Shown: one piece after another, positions 1 to 5,329 of the stretch
Position numbering within the stretch: the stretch's first letter is position 1
Layout: every line of letters begins with the position of its first letter
Source: Pseudomonadota bacterium
GTDB taxonomy: Bacteria > Pseudomonadota > Alphaproteobacteria > Rhizobiales > Xanthobacteraceae
Direction of reading: 5' to 3'
Assembly: GCA_021823875.1 (NCBI GenBank)
Contig: JAKAMD010000253.1
Span: 1 to 5,329, forward strand
DNA length: 5,329 nucleotides
Position numbers and translations under genes: made by a program
Notes under the pieces: model-generated
What the model saw: the letters and a program-made list of their open reading frames with translations, nothing else
What the model was told of the DNA's origin: nothing
Database searches by the model: none

Positions 1-96
1 CTTGCCGGCGCCACGCGCGACATAGGGCATGCCGGTGACGGCGGCGGCGGTGATGGCAGCGGTCCCGCCGACGAACGTGCGTCGATTGATCGTCAT
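1..96 (-). CDS. Tat-signal exported protein, N-terminal fragment (probable periplasmic solute-binding protein)
   Basis: Only the first 32 codons are inside the window; the gene continues past the left edge. The peptide opens MTINRRTFVGG and continues with an Ala/Thr/Val-rich hydrophobic stretch ending near a G-A-G-K sequence. This is the layout of a twin-arginine signal peptide: N-R-R-x-F-V, a weakly hydrophobic core, then an Ala/Gly cleavage region. The start at 96 is well supported by a strong GGAGGG ribosome site at 103-108, six bases upstream. In proteobacteria this N-terminus is common on periplasmic substrate-binding proteins of ABC or tripartite transporters. The divergent position next to a CoA-ligase/mutase operon fits a carboxylate-binding role. 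That family assignment is inferred from signal type and context, since no mature domain is visible; a Tat-exported oxidoreductase is an alternative. The reading frame and export signal are secure, the function is not. Confidence 0.72.
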   Translation of the reverse strand, partial: MTINRRTFVGGTAAITAAAVTGMPYVARGAGK

Positions 97-102
97 GATT
101 GA

Positions 103-108
103 CCCTCC
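103..108 (-). promoter_or_regulatory. Shine-Dalgarno site of the minus-strand exported protein
   Basis: Read on the minus strand the bases are GGAGGG, followed six bases later by the ATG at 96-94. This near-perfect ribosome site fixes the start of the leftward gene and is much stronger than the one in front of the rightward mutase gene. Confidence 0.8.
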
Positions 109-284
109 CGATAAATCCCGTCGGTTTCACGCTGCGCGCGCCGTTCCTTCGAGGATCGGCGCCGGCGCGTGAACCGGCTTGTTGGGCTTCCTCCGTTTCG
201 ACGAGAAGACGGCGTGTCGAGCGCGATGCTCAAGCGACGCGTCAGCAGGCCATGTCCCCGACGGCTTTTATTATTCCGCGCAAA

Positions 285-313
285 ATTAGAATTGCTCCCA
301 ATGACTTCTTCAA
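285..313 (-). promoter_or_regulatory. Candidate sigma70-type promoter for the minus-strand gene
   Basis: On the minus strand there is TTGAAG (308-313) as a -35 element, a 17-bp spacer, and TCTAAT (285-290) as a -10 element, matching the consensus at 4 of 6 and 5 of 6 positions. Transcription would begin near 278 and leave a leader of roughly 180 bases before the start codon at 96. This was found by eye in AT-rich DNA, where chance matches are frequent, so it is a candidate only. Confidence 0.4.
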
Positions 314-321
314 GTTCAAAA

Positions 322-350
322 AGATTTTTTTATTGATCAGATTTTTTATT
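322..350. repeat. Direct repeat of a T-tract motif
   Basis: Two copies of AGA-T(6-7)-ATT occur at 322-334 and 339-350, offset by 17 bp and separated by a short segment that overlaps the palindrome TGATCA (334-339). T-tracts of this kind bend DNA and can act as upstream promoter elements or as sites for nucleoid proteins. Low-complexity AT sequence can also produce such repeats by chance. Confidence 0.5.
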
Positions 351-360
351 ACTTTTCGCG

Positions 361-389
361 TTGCCAATACTAGTGTTGCGTTTCATCAT
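361..389 (+). promoter_or_regulatory. Candidate promoter for the mutase-ligase-thiolase operon
   Basis: TTGCCA (361-366) matches the -35 consensus at 5 of 6 positions. CATCAT (384-389) matches the -10 consensus at 4 of 6, with the optimal 17-bp spacer between them. Transcription would start near 396, about 60 bases before the mutase start codon. The spacer contains a 14-bp palindrome, which makes a regulated promoter plausible. The match is visual only. Confidence 0.38.
365..378. promoter_or_regulatory. 14-bp palindrome, possible operator
   Basis: The bases CAATACTAGTGTTG read almost identically on the other strand: six of seven pairs match, and the only mismatch is a T/G pair. The central ACTAGT is a perfect palindrome. 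It lies inside the spacer of the candidate plus-strand promoter, exactly where a repressor dimer would block RNA polymerase. No regulator gene lies in the window, so the cognate protein is unknown. Confidence 0.35.
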
Positions 390-436
390 TACTTTGGCGG
401 GCGAACTGATTGCAGAGCTGCCCGCGCCGTTTTCAC

Positions 437-441
437 AAGAG
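437..441 (+). promoter_or_regulatory. Weak ribosome-binding site ahead of the mutase gene
   Basis: AAGAG at 437-441 is the only purine-rich candidate. It lies 14 bases before ATG 456, which is long, but 8 bases before the in-frame TTG at 450. It therefore bears on whether translation begins at 450 or 456, a two-residue difference. Confidence 0.3.
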
Positions 442-455
442 TCGCCGGGTTGCAC

Positions 456-2189
456 ATGTCCAAAGTGTCCAAGCTTGACCCTGAGGAAGTGGAAATTCCG
501 ACGCGTCTTTCCGTCGTCGAGCCGCGCAACGATCGGATTGCCGCCGAACAGGCCCGCTGGTTGCAGGAGACGTACGGAAAAGAAGTGGCGGAGCGCGGCG
601 AGCGCATGCCCTTCGTCACCGATTGCGGCATCGACGTGCGCCCGCTGTACACCCCGGCGGATTTGCGCGGACGCCTCGACTATTGCCGCGACCTGGGCTT
701 TCCCGGCGAATATCCCTACACGCGCGGCAGCGAGCCGGGCATGTACCGGGTCGAGCCGTTCGTGATCTCGGCTTATTCCGGCTTCGGCGATGCCGAGATC
801 TGCAACAGACGTTTCCGGCATCTGTTGGAGCTGGGCGCCGAACAGATCCTAGTCGCCAACGATCTGCCGACCCAGTGCGGTTATGATTCCGACCACGAGA
901 TGGCGGCCGCCGAAGTCGGGCAGGTGGGTGTTGCGATCGACACGCTCGCCGACATGGAGCTGCTGTTCGACGGCATTCCCGTCAACACCGTCAAGCGCGT
1001 CGGCACGCTGTGCAATTCGCTCGGACCGGTGGCGCTCGCGCTCTACGCAGCGCTCGGCGAAAAGCAGGGCATCGACTGGTCACGCTACACGGTCAATCTG
1101 CAGAACGACCCGCTCAAGGAATACATCGCGCGCGGCACGCAAATCTTGCCGCCGGGGCCGGCGGCGCGGCTGGCGGTCGACGCGGTGGAGTGGTGCGCCG
1201 CGCACGCCCCGAACTGGTCGCCGATGACAGTCTGCGTCAACCACATCAATTCCGGCGGTGCCGGTTCGACCAAGGGCTCCGCCATCGCGCTCGCCAACGC
1301 CATTCATTACATCGAATTGCTGCTCAAGCGCGGCTGCAGCATCGACGCGGTAGCACCGCTCATCCATATGTTCCCGGACGAGCGTCACGACTTCTTCGTA
1401 ACCGTCGCCAATCTGCGCGCGCTGCGGCGCATCTGGGCGCGCCTGATGAAGGAGCGTTATGGCGCGAGCAATCCGGACGCCATGCGCCTGCGCACGACCG
1501 TCTACGGTCACGGGCAGGAAGCGCTGGCTGAGCCGCTCAACAATATCGCGCGCACCGCGTTCGGCACGCTCGCCTATGCGCTCGGCGGGGCGAGCTACAT
1601 CTACATTGCCTCTTACGACGAGGCCGTCTCGACGCCCGGGCTCGATTCGATCCGCGTGGCGCTGCGCACGCAGGAGATCATCGCCTACGAACACGGCTTC
1701 TCCGCTACCATCGATCCCCTGGGCGGCTCCTATTTCGTCGAGCACCTGACCAATGAGATCGAAGATGGGATCCTCGCCACCTTGCGCGAGCTGGACGAGG
1801 CCGGCGGTGCCTTGCAGGTCATCGAGCGCGGCATCGGCCGCCGCATCATGACCGAGGGCGCCGTGCGCCGGCAGCGCGCCATCGATTCTGGCGACCGGCC
1901 CTGGATCACGGTCAACAAATGGCCGGAGAAACCCAATGTGCCGAATACGGCCTTCCGCGTCGATCCGGCTTCGATCGAGCGCCAACTGGCGCGGCTCGCG
2001 CGCGTGAAGGCAGAGCGCGACGAGAAGCGCGTGCGTGCCGCCTTGGCGGAAATCGATCGCGCCTGCGCCGAGGATCGCAACGTGGTCCCCGCCACGCTCG
2101 AGGCGGTGCGCGCCTATGCCACCATCGGCGAAATCTGTGACAGCTGGCGCGCGCGATTCGGCTCCTTCGTGCCGTCGACGGATTTCTAA
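456..2189 (+). CDS. Coenzyme B12-dependent acyl-CoA mutase, catalytic large subunit (methylmalonyl-CoA mutase family)
   Basis: The 577-residue product matches the substrate-binding TIM-barrel subunit of two-subunit acyl-CoA mutases (usually about 550-570 residues), which rearrange the carbon skeleton of CoA thioesters by radical chemistry. Family landmarks are YPYTRG followed by MYR, SAYSGFG with Tyr107, GYDSDH (142-147), LQND with Gln216 and Arg226 ten residues on, NH with His263, the YDEA motif (387-390) and a later DPLGGSY. By comparison with methylmalonyl-CoA mutase recalled from memory, Tyr107, Gln216, Arg226 and His263 equal Tyr89, Gln197, Arg207 and His244. Leu302, Ser380 and Ala385 replace Arg283, Gln361 and Asn366. 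The hydroxyisobutyryl-CoA mutase marks (Ile and Asp at the Tyr107 and Ala134 positions, Gln at Arg226) are absent. The family is therefore secure, but the substrate is not. The start was chosen at ATG 456, where family similarity begins; its ribosome site is weak, and TTG 450, eight bases after AAGAG, is an alternative. It is first in the operon. Confidence 0.93.
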   Translation: MSKVSKLDPEEVEIPTRLSVVEPRNDRIAAEQARWLQETYGKEVAERGERMPFVTDCGIDVRPLYTPADLRGRLDYCRDLGFPGEYPYTRGSEPGMYRVEPFVISAYSGFGDAEICNRRFRHLLELGAEQILVANDLPTQCGYDSDHEMAAAEVGQVGVAIDTLADMELLFDGIPVNTVKRVGTLCNSLGPVALALYAALGEKQGIDWSRYTVNLQNDPLKEYIARGTQILPPGPAARLAVDAVEWCAAHAPNWSPMTVCVNHINSGGAGSTKGSAIALANAIHYIELLLKRGCSIDAVAPLIHMFPDERHDFFVTVANLRALRRIWARLMKERYGASNPDAMRLRTTVYGHGQEALAEPLNNIARTAFGTLAYALGGASYIYIASYDEAVSTPGLDSIRVALRTQEIIAYEHGFSATIDPLGGSYFVEHLTNEIEDGILATLRELDEAGGALQVIERGIGRRIMTEGAVRRQRAIDSGDRPWITVNKWPEKPNVPNTAFRVDPASIERQLARLARVKAERDEKRVRAALAEIDRACAEDRNVVPATLEAVRAYATIGEICDSWRARFGSFVPSTDF

Positions 2190-2209
2190 CCTGAAGCCAA
2201 GCGCCAAAA

Positions 2210-2223
2210 CCAAGAACCAAGAA
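2210..2223 (+). repeat. Tandem 7-bp repeat between the two mutase subunit genes
   Basis: CCAAGAA occurs twice back to back (2210-2216 and 2217-2223), preceded by an imperfect GCCAAAA copy. It fills most of the 39-base gap before the small-subunit ATG at 2229 and takes the place of a recognisable Shine-Dalgarno sequence. An unstructured A-rich leader could help ribosome loading, but this role is an inference. Confidence 0.6.
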
Positions 2224-2228
2224 CGACA

Positions 2229-2633
2229 ATGAGCGAGAAGAAGCGTATCCGGGTGTTGATCGCCAAAGTTGGTCTCGACGGCCACGATGTCGGGGCGCGC
2301 GTCATCGCGCGCGGTCTGCTCGATGCCGGCATGGAAGTGATTTACACCGGTCTGCGCCGCCGTCCCGACCAGGTGGTGCGTGCGGCCATCGAGGAAGACG
2401 TCGATTGGATCGGCGTCAGCATTCTGTCGGGCGCACATGGCACACTATTGCCGCAGCTCCGCAAGCTACTCGACGAACAGGGCGCGCATGATATTCGCAT
2501 CATGGCGGGCGGCGTGATTCCGCAAGAGGACATCCCGGTGCTGAAAAGCGCGGGCGTCGACCGCGTGTTCCTCTCCGGCACGCCGATTTCGGAAGTCGTC
2601 GACTATCTGATGCAGGAAACCGCGCATGCCTGA
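2229..2633 (+). CDS. Cobalamin-binding small subunit of the acyl-CoA mutase
   Basis: The 134-residue protein is a stand-alone B12-binding Rossmann-like domain, the length expected for the small subunit of two-subunit acyl-CoA mutases. It shows the full base-off/His-on signature: Asp17-x-His19-x-x-Gly22, then Ser64-Ile-Leu66, then Gly94-Gly95. His19 is the expected lower ligand to cobalt, and Lys13 and Asp17 match the residues that tune that histidine in methylmalonyl-CoA mutase. It would assemble with the large subunit encoded just upstream to hold adenosylcobalamin over the barrel. The gap to the upstream gene is 39 bases, with no clear ribosome site. Its 3' end overlaps the ligase gene by 8 bp, and an AGGA at 2614-2617 inside this gene serves the next start. 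The cofactor role is highly certain; the substrate depends on the large subunit. Confidence 0.95.
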   Translation: MSEKKRIRVLIAKVGLDGHDVGARVIARGLLDAGMEVIYTGLRRRPDQVVRAAIEEDVDWIGVSILSGAHGTLLPQLRKLLDEQGAHDIRIMAGGVIPQEDIPVLKSAGVDRVFLSGTPISEVVDYLMQETAHA

Positions 2634-4191
2634 GAACGTTTCTTCCGGCGCGCCGGTCAGCGTTTTCACGGCGCAGGCGGCGCGCCGCTTCGCGCCACAA
2701 ACCGCCGTGATCCATGGCCGCCAGCGCTGGAGCTTTGCCGAGTTCGACACCGTGGTCGAGCGGCTGGCGAGCGGGCTTGCGGAGCGTCTGCCGGCGGGCG
2801 AACGCGCCTGCGTGTTCCTGAGCAACCGGCCGGAATGCATGTTTTTGCAGGCCGCGCTCGAGCGGGCCGGGATCGTGCGCATTCCGGTCAATGCGCGGCT
2901 GACGGCCCATGAAGTCGCCGCCATCGTGGCCGACAGCGAGGCCGCCGTTCTGTTCTACGACGCCACCACGGCCGACCGGCTCGGCCCGCTCATGCAGGCG
3001 CAAGGGCCGCGGCTGCTCTGGCTTTGCGCGGTCGACTCGGACGCCAGGGTGAACGGACCGGCCTACGCCGATCTGCTGACGGCGTCCGTCACCCCTGAGC
3101 GGCTACATCGCGCCGGCTGGGACGACCTTTGCTCGATCAATTACACCTCGGGCAGTTCGGGCCGGCCCAAGGGCGTGATGCTGACCCACCGCAATTGGGT
3201 GGCGGTCTATCGCAACATGCTGATCGACCGCGATATCCGCTGCGACGACATTGTCGCGCATATCGGGCCGCTATCGCATGCCAGCGGCACTTATTTCATG
3301 CCCTGGTTCCTGCGCGGCGCCACCAATGTGATCATCGAAGGCAGCAGCGTGGAGAACCTGCTGCAGGCGATAAAGAACATGGGCGTGACCGTCTTCACAT
3401 GCGTGCCGACGGTACTGACCCGGATCGTCAATCATCCCAACATCGACGATTACGACCTGAGCACGCTCAGGGCGATCGGTTACGGCGCCGAGCCGATCCC
3501 GCGCAACACGCTGGAGAAGGCGCTCGACCAGTTCGGGCCGATCCTCACGCAGAATTACGGACTGACCGAAGCGATGATGACCTGCATCACGCTGTCGCCG
3601 CAGGATCATTTCGCGCCTGATGGTTCGCCGCGCATCGGCGCGCTCGGCCGCGCCTACAGCTTCGTCGAGGTGGTGCTGCGCGCCCCGGACGGCGCGCCGG
3701 TCGCGCCCGGCGAGATTGGCGAGATCACCGTGCGCTCCGAACATGTCATGGCCGGCTACTGGCGCATGCCGGAAGAGACCGCGAAGGTCTTGCGCGACGG
3801 CTGGCTATGGTCCGGCGATCTCGCGCGCATGGACGAAAGCGGACTGATCACGCTCGCCGGCCGTAGCAAGGAGATGCTTATCAGCGGCGGCTTCAATATC
3901 TATCCGCAGGAGCTGGAAGCCGTGCTCACCAGTTGCCCCCGCATCCTGGAGGCGGCGGTCATCGGCGTGCCCGATCCCAAGTGGGGCGAGGCGGCGGTCG
4001 CCTTTGTTTCGACTGTTCCCGGCGTGTCGGACGAGGTCGCGCCGATCATCGAATTCTGCAAGCCGATCCTCGGCTTCAAGACGCCCAAACAGTTCATCGT
4101 GCTGCCGTCGCTGCCCAAGAACGGCAACGGCAAGGTGGACAAGATCAACTTGCGCGACCGGCTGAGCGCGGAGATGCGCCATGAGCAATAA
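2626..4191 (+). CDS. AMP-forming acyl-CoA ligase (adenylate-forming superfamily)
   Basis: The 521-residue protein is a class I adenylate-forming enzyme that converts a carboxylic acid, ATP and CoA to the acyl-CoA thioester, AMP and pyrophosphate in the cytoplasm. The motifs appear in canonical order: phosphate-binding loop YTSGSSGRPKG (173-183), YGLTE (311-315), SGD (396-398) with the ATP-ribose Asp398, the hinge GRSKE with Arg413, SGGFNIYPQE (420-429) and the C-terminal PKNGNGK with catalytic Lys503. All key residues are present, so the enzyme should be active. The start ATG overlaps the previous stop as ATGCCTGA and follows AGGA by 8 bases, indicating coupled translation. The acyl substrate cannot be read from the sequence: automated labels such as long-chain fatty acid ligase would be generic. 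Its position between a mutase and a thiolase suggests it makes the mutase substrate or an acyl-CoA in the same pathway. Confidence 0.94.
   Translation: MPENVSSGAPVSVFTAQAARRFAPQTAVIHGRQRWSFAEFDTVVERLASGLAERLPAGERACVFLSNRPECMFLQAALERAGIVRIPVNARLTAHEVAAIVADSEAAVLFYDATTADRLGPLMQAQGPRLLWLCAVDSDARVNGPAYADLLTASVTPERLHRAGWDDLCSINYTSGSSGRPKGVMLTHRNWVAVYRNMLIDRDIRCDDIVAHIGPLSHASGTYFMPWFLRGATNVIIEGSSVENLLQAIKNMGVTVFTCVPTVLTRIVNHPNIDDYDLSTLRAIGYGAEPIPRNTLEKALDQFGPILTQNYGLTEAMMTCITLSPQDHFAPDGSPRIGALGRAYSFVEVVLRAPDGAPVAPGEIGEITVRSEHVMAGYWRMPEETAKVLRDGWLWSGDLARMDESGLITLAGRSKEMLISGGFNIYPQELEAVLTSCPRILEAAVIGVPDPKWGEAAVAFVSTVPGVSDEVAPIIEFCKPILGFKTPKQFIVLPSLPKNGNGKVDKINLRDRLSAEMRHEQ
4170..4173 (+). promoter_or_regulatory. 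Shine-Dalgarno site of the thiolase, inside the ligase gene
   Basis: GGAG lies seven bases before ATG 4181 within the last codons of the ligase. It supports this start and an 11-bp gene overlap with coupled translation. Confidence 0.65.
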
Positions 4192-5329
4192 TGAGATCGT
4201 CGTCACCGCGGTGGCGCGTACGCCGTTCGGCCGCTTCAACGGCGAGTTGAAAGACATCCCGGGCCCGGAACTGGCGGCGCGCACGATGGACGCGACGTTG
4301 GCGCGCGCCGGCCTGCCGGCAGAAGAGATCGACGCGGCCTATATCGGCTTCGGCCTGATCGCCGCCGCCACGCTGACGCCGGCGCGGCAGGCGGTGTTGA
4401 TGTCGTCGCTGCCCGAAACAACGCCGTCGCTCACCGTCGACCGCGCCTGCTGCTCGGGCATGACCGCCATCGGCCTCGGCTGGAAGGATATCCGGCTCGG
4501 CCTCGCCAAGGCGGTGCTGTGCGGCGGCTGCGATAATCTTAGTGCCATCCCGATGCTGTTGCCGCGCCAGCGCGACCGGCTGATCGGCCAATTCAAGGTC
4601 GACGATCCGCTTTTGCTGCGCGCGCCGGTGATCGACAGCTCCATCGCCGGCTATACTTCGGAGGAGGCACTGCGCCACGGCATCGACCGGCAGGCACAGG
4701 ACGAATGGGCGCTCGGCAGTCACCAGCGCTATTTCGCGGCCGAGAAGGCCGGCTATTTCGATTTCGAGCGTGTGCCGGTTGAGACCCACGACAAGAAGGG
4801 TAATCCGATCACGGTCGAACGCGATGAATCGCCGCGCGCCGACACCTCGCTGGAAAAACTGTCACGGCTAACGCCGGTCTACGGCAGCAAGACCATCACG
4901 CCCGGCAATGCGCCCGGCTTGAACGATGGCGCTGCCTTTGTCGTGCTGGCGGACGGTGAATGGGCGCGCGAACGCGGGCTTCCCATCCTCGGCCGCATCC
5001 TCGACTACACGCAGGTGGCGGACGCGCCGACCTCGGGCTCCTATACACCGGCGATCGCCATCCGCCAGCTTCTGAAACGCAACAACTTCACGCCGGCAAA
5101 TCTCGACGCCATCGAGATCAACGAAGCCTTCGCCGCCACCCCATTGGTGAGCACCTTGCGTCTGGCAGAAGGCGATGTCGCGCAGGCGAACGCACTGCGC
5201 CAGCGCACCAACAGCCACGGCGGCGCGGTGGCGATCGGCCATCCGCTCGGCGCCAGTGGCGCGCGCCTGGTCATGACGCTGATCAACGGTCTGCGCCGTA
5301 AAGGCGGGGGCATCGGCGCCACCGCCATC
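4181..5329 (+). CDS. Thiolase (acetyl-CoA acyltransferase family), C-terminus cut by window edge
   Basis: The 383 visible residues, read to the window edge without a stop, cover nearly all of a typical 390-400 residue thiolase. Such enzymes cleave 3-ketoacyl-CoA with CoA to acetyl-CoA (or propionyl-CoA) and a shortened acyl-CoA, or run in the condensing direction. The nucleophilic cysteine is Cys90 in RACCSG, where the first of the two cysteines aligns with the family residue. Other landmarks are GGCDNLS (115-121), which replaces the usual GG-E-SMS, the LNDGAA segment, NEAFA (314-318) and the catalytic His354 in GGAVAIGHPLGASG. The second catalytic cysteine, normally followed by a Gly-rich loop, is expected just after the last visible codon and is not seen. 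The gene overlaps the ligase by 11 bp and has GGAG at 4170-4173, seven bases before its ATG. Chain-length preference is unknown. It is the presumed cleavage step of the operon. Confidence 0.93.
   Translation, partial: MSNNEIVVTAVARTPFGRFNGELKDIPGPELAARTMDATLARAGLPAEEIDAAYIGFGLIAAATLTPARQAVLMSSLPETTPSLTVDRACCSGMTAIGLGWKDIRLGLAKAVLCGGCDNLSAIPMLLPRQRDRLIGQFKVDDPLLLRAPVIDSSIAGYTSEEALRHGIDRQAQDEWALGSHQRYFAAEKAGYFDFERVPVETHDKKGNPITVERDESPRADTSLEKLSRLTPVYGSKTITPGNAPGLNDGAAFVVLADGEWARERGLPILGRILDYTQVADAPTSGSYTPAIAIRQLLKRNNFTPANLDAIEINEAFAATPLVSTLRLAEGDVAQANALRQRTNSHGGAVAIGHPLGASGARLVMTLINGLRRKGGGIGATAI

Larger units (their letters stand above)
97..455. other. Divergent intergenic regulatory region with AT-rich core
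   Basis: This stretch separates two divergently transcribed genes. Positions 97 to about 260 are GC-rich and probably serve as the leader of the minus-strand gene; no convincing small gene is seen there. Positions of about 265-395 are abruptly AT-rich, with runs of T and A, unlike everything else in the window, and this is where the promoter-like sequences fall. The plus-strand mutase reading frame happens to stay open back to 99. The encoded extension does not resemble the mutase family and crosses the AT-rich core, so it is regarded as non-coding. No terminator hairpin or riboswitch fold was recognised, in particular no obvious B12-box, although a fold search by eye is weak evidence. Confidence 0.75.

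Noticed and set aside
240..400. Insertion-sequence remnant or attachment site in the AT-rich island
   Set aside because: No terminal inverted repeats, target duplications, transposase fragment or tRNA gene could be seen. Promoter function explains the composition more simply.
99..455. Upstream extension of the mutase frame to ATG 99
   Set aside because: The encoded peptide lacks family similarity, runs through the AT-rich promoter core, and overlaps the ribosome site of the divergent gene.
97..455. Cobalamin riboswitch ahead of the B12-dependent mutase
   Set aside because: No B12-box-like sequence or paired-arm pattern was recognised, and the likely plus-strand leader is only about 60 bases, too short for that riboswitch. 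A covariance-model search would settle it.
1080..2438. Long minus-strand open frame of 452 codons opposite the mutase genes
   Set aside because: It is a mirror of a high-GC coding strand. Its translation is rich in Arg, Ala, Asp and His with no recognisable domain, and it spans the end of one strong gene and the start of another.
456..2633. 2-hydroxyisobutyryl-CoA mutase (HcmA/HcmB) identity
   Set aside because: The subunit architecture and neighbouring ligase fit, but the diagnostic Ile and Asp of that enzyme are Tyr107 and Ala134 here, and Arg226 replaces its Gln.
4145..4789. Minus-strand 214-codon frame opposite the thiolase start
   Set aside because: The plus strand encodes an unmistakable thiolase with all motifs. 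The minus translation is low-complexity Arg/Ala/Gln-rich and has no ribosome site of note.

Overview
The window comes from a GC-rich proteobacterium. The codon usage, strong third-position G/C and a Tat-type exported protein fit an alphaproteobacterium of the Bradyrhizobium/Hyphomicrobiales kind, though a betaproteobacterium cannot be excluded from the sequence alone. There is no RNA gene, mobile element or CRISPR array.

Layout: positions 1-96 hold the first 32 codons of a minus-strand gene whose product begins with a twin-arginine signal peptide, probably a periplasmic solute-binding protein. Positions 97-455 are a divergent intergenic region. Its middle (about 265-395) is strikingly AT-rich and carries plausible promoters in both directions, a 14-bp palindrome and a T-tract direct repeat. 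From 456 to the right edge, four plus-strand genes form one tight operon: the catalytic large subunit of a coenzyme B12-dependent acyl-CoA mutase (456-2189), its separate cobalamin-binding small subunit (2229-2633), an AMP-forming acyl-CoA ligase (2626-4191) and a thiolase (4181-5329, cut by the window edge just before its expected second catalytic cysteine). The last three genes overlap by 8 and 11 bp, which indicates translational coupling.

How the genes may work together (inference): a carboxylic acid is captured by the exported protein, activated to its CoA thioester by the ligase, rearranged in its carbon skeleton by the two-subunit mutase, and finally cleaved by the thiolase. Any oxidation steps between mutase and thiolase would be encoded elsewhere or downstream. 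This is the same general logic as the 2-hydroxyisobutyryl-CoA mutase clusters. However, the mutase here keeps the Tyr/Arg pair associated with methylmalonyl-CoA and lacks the residues that mark the hydroxyisobutyryl and isobutyryl enzymes. It also differs from methylmalonyl-CoA mutase at several other normally conserved active-site positions. The best reading is an acyl-CoA mutase of unassigned substrate inside a dedicated catabolic operon, which is the most interesting item in the window.
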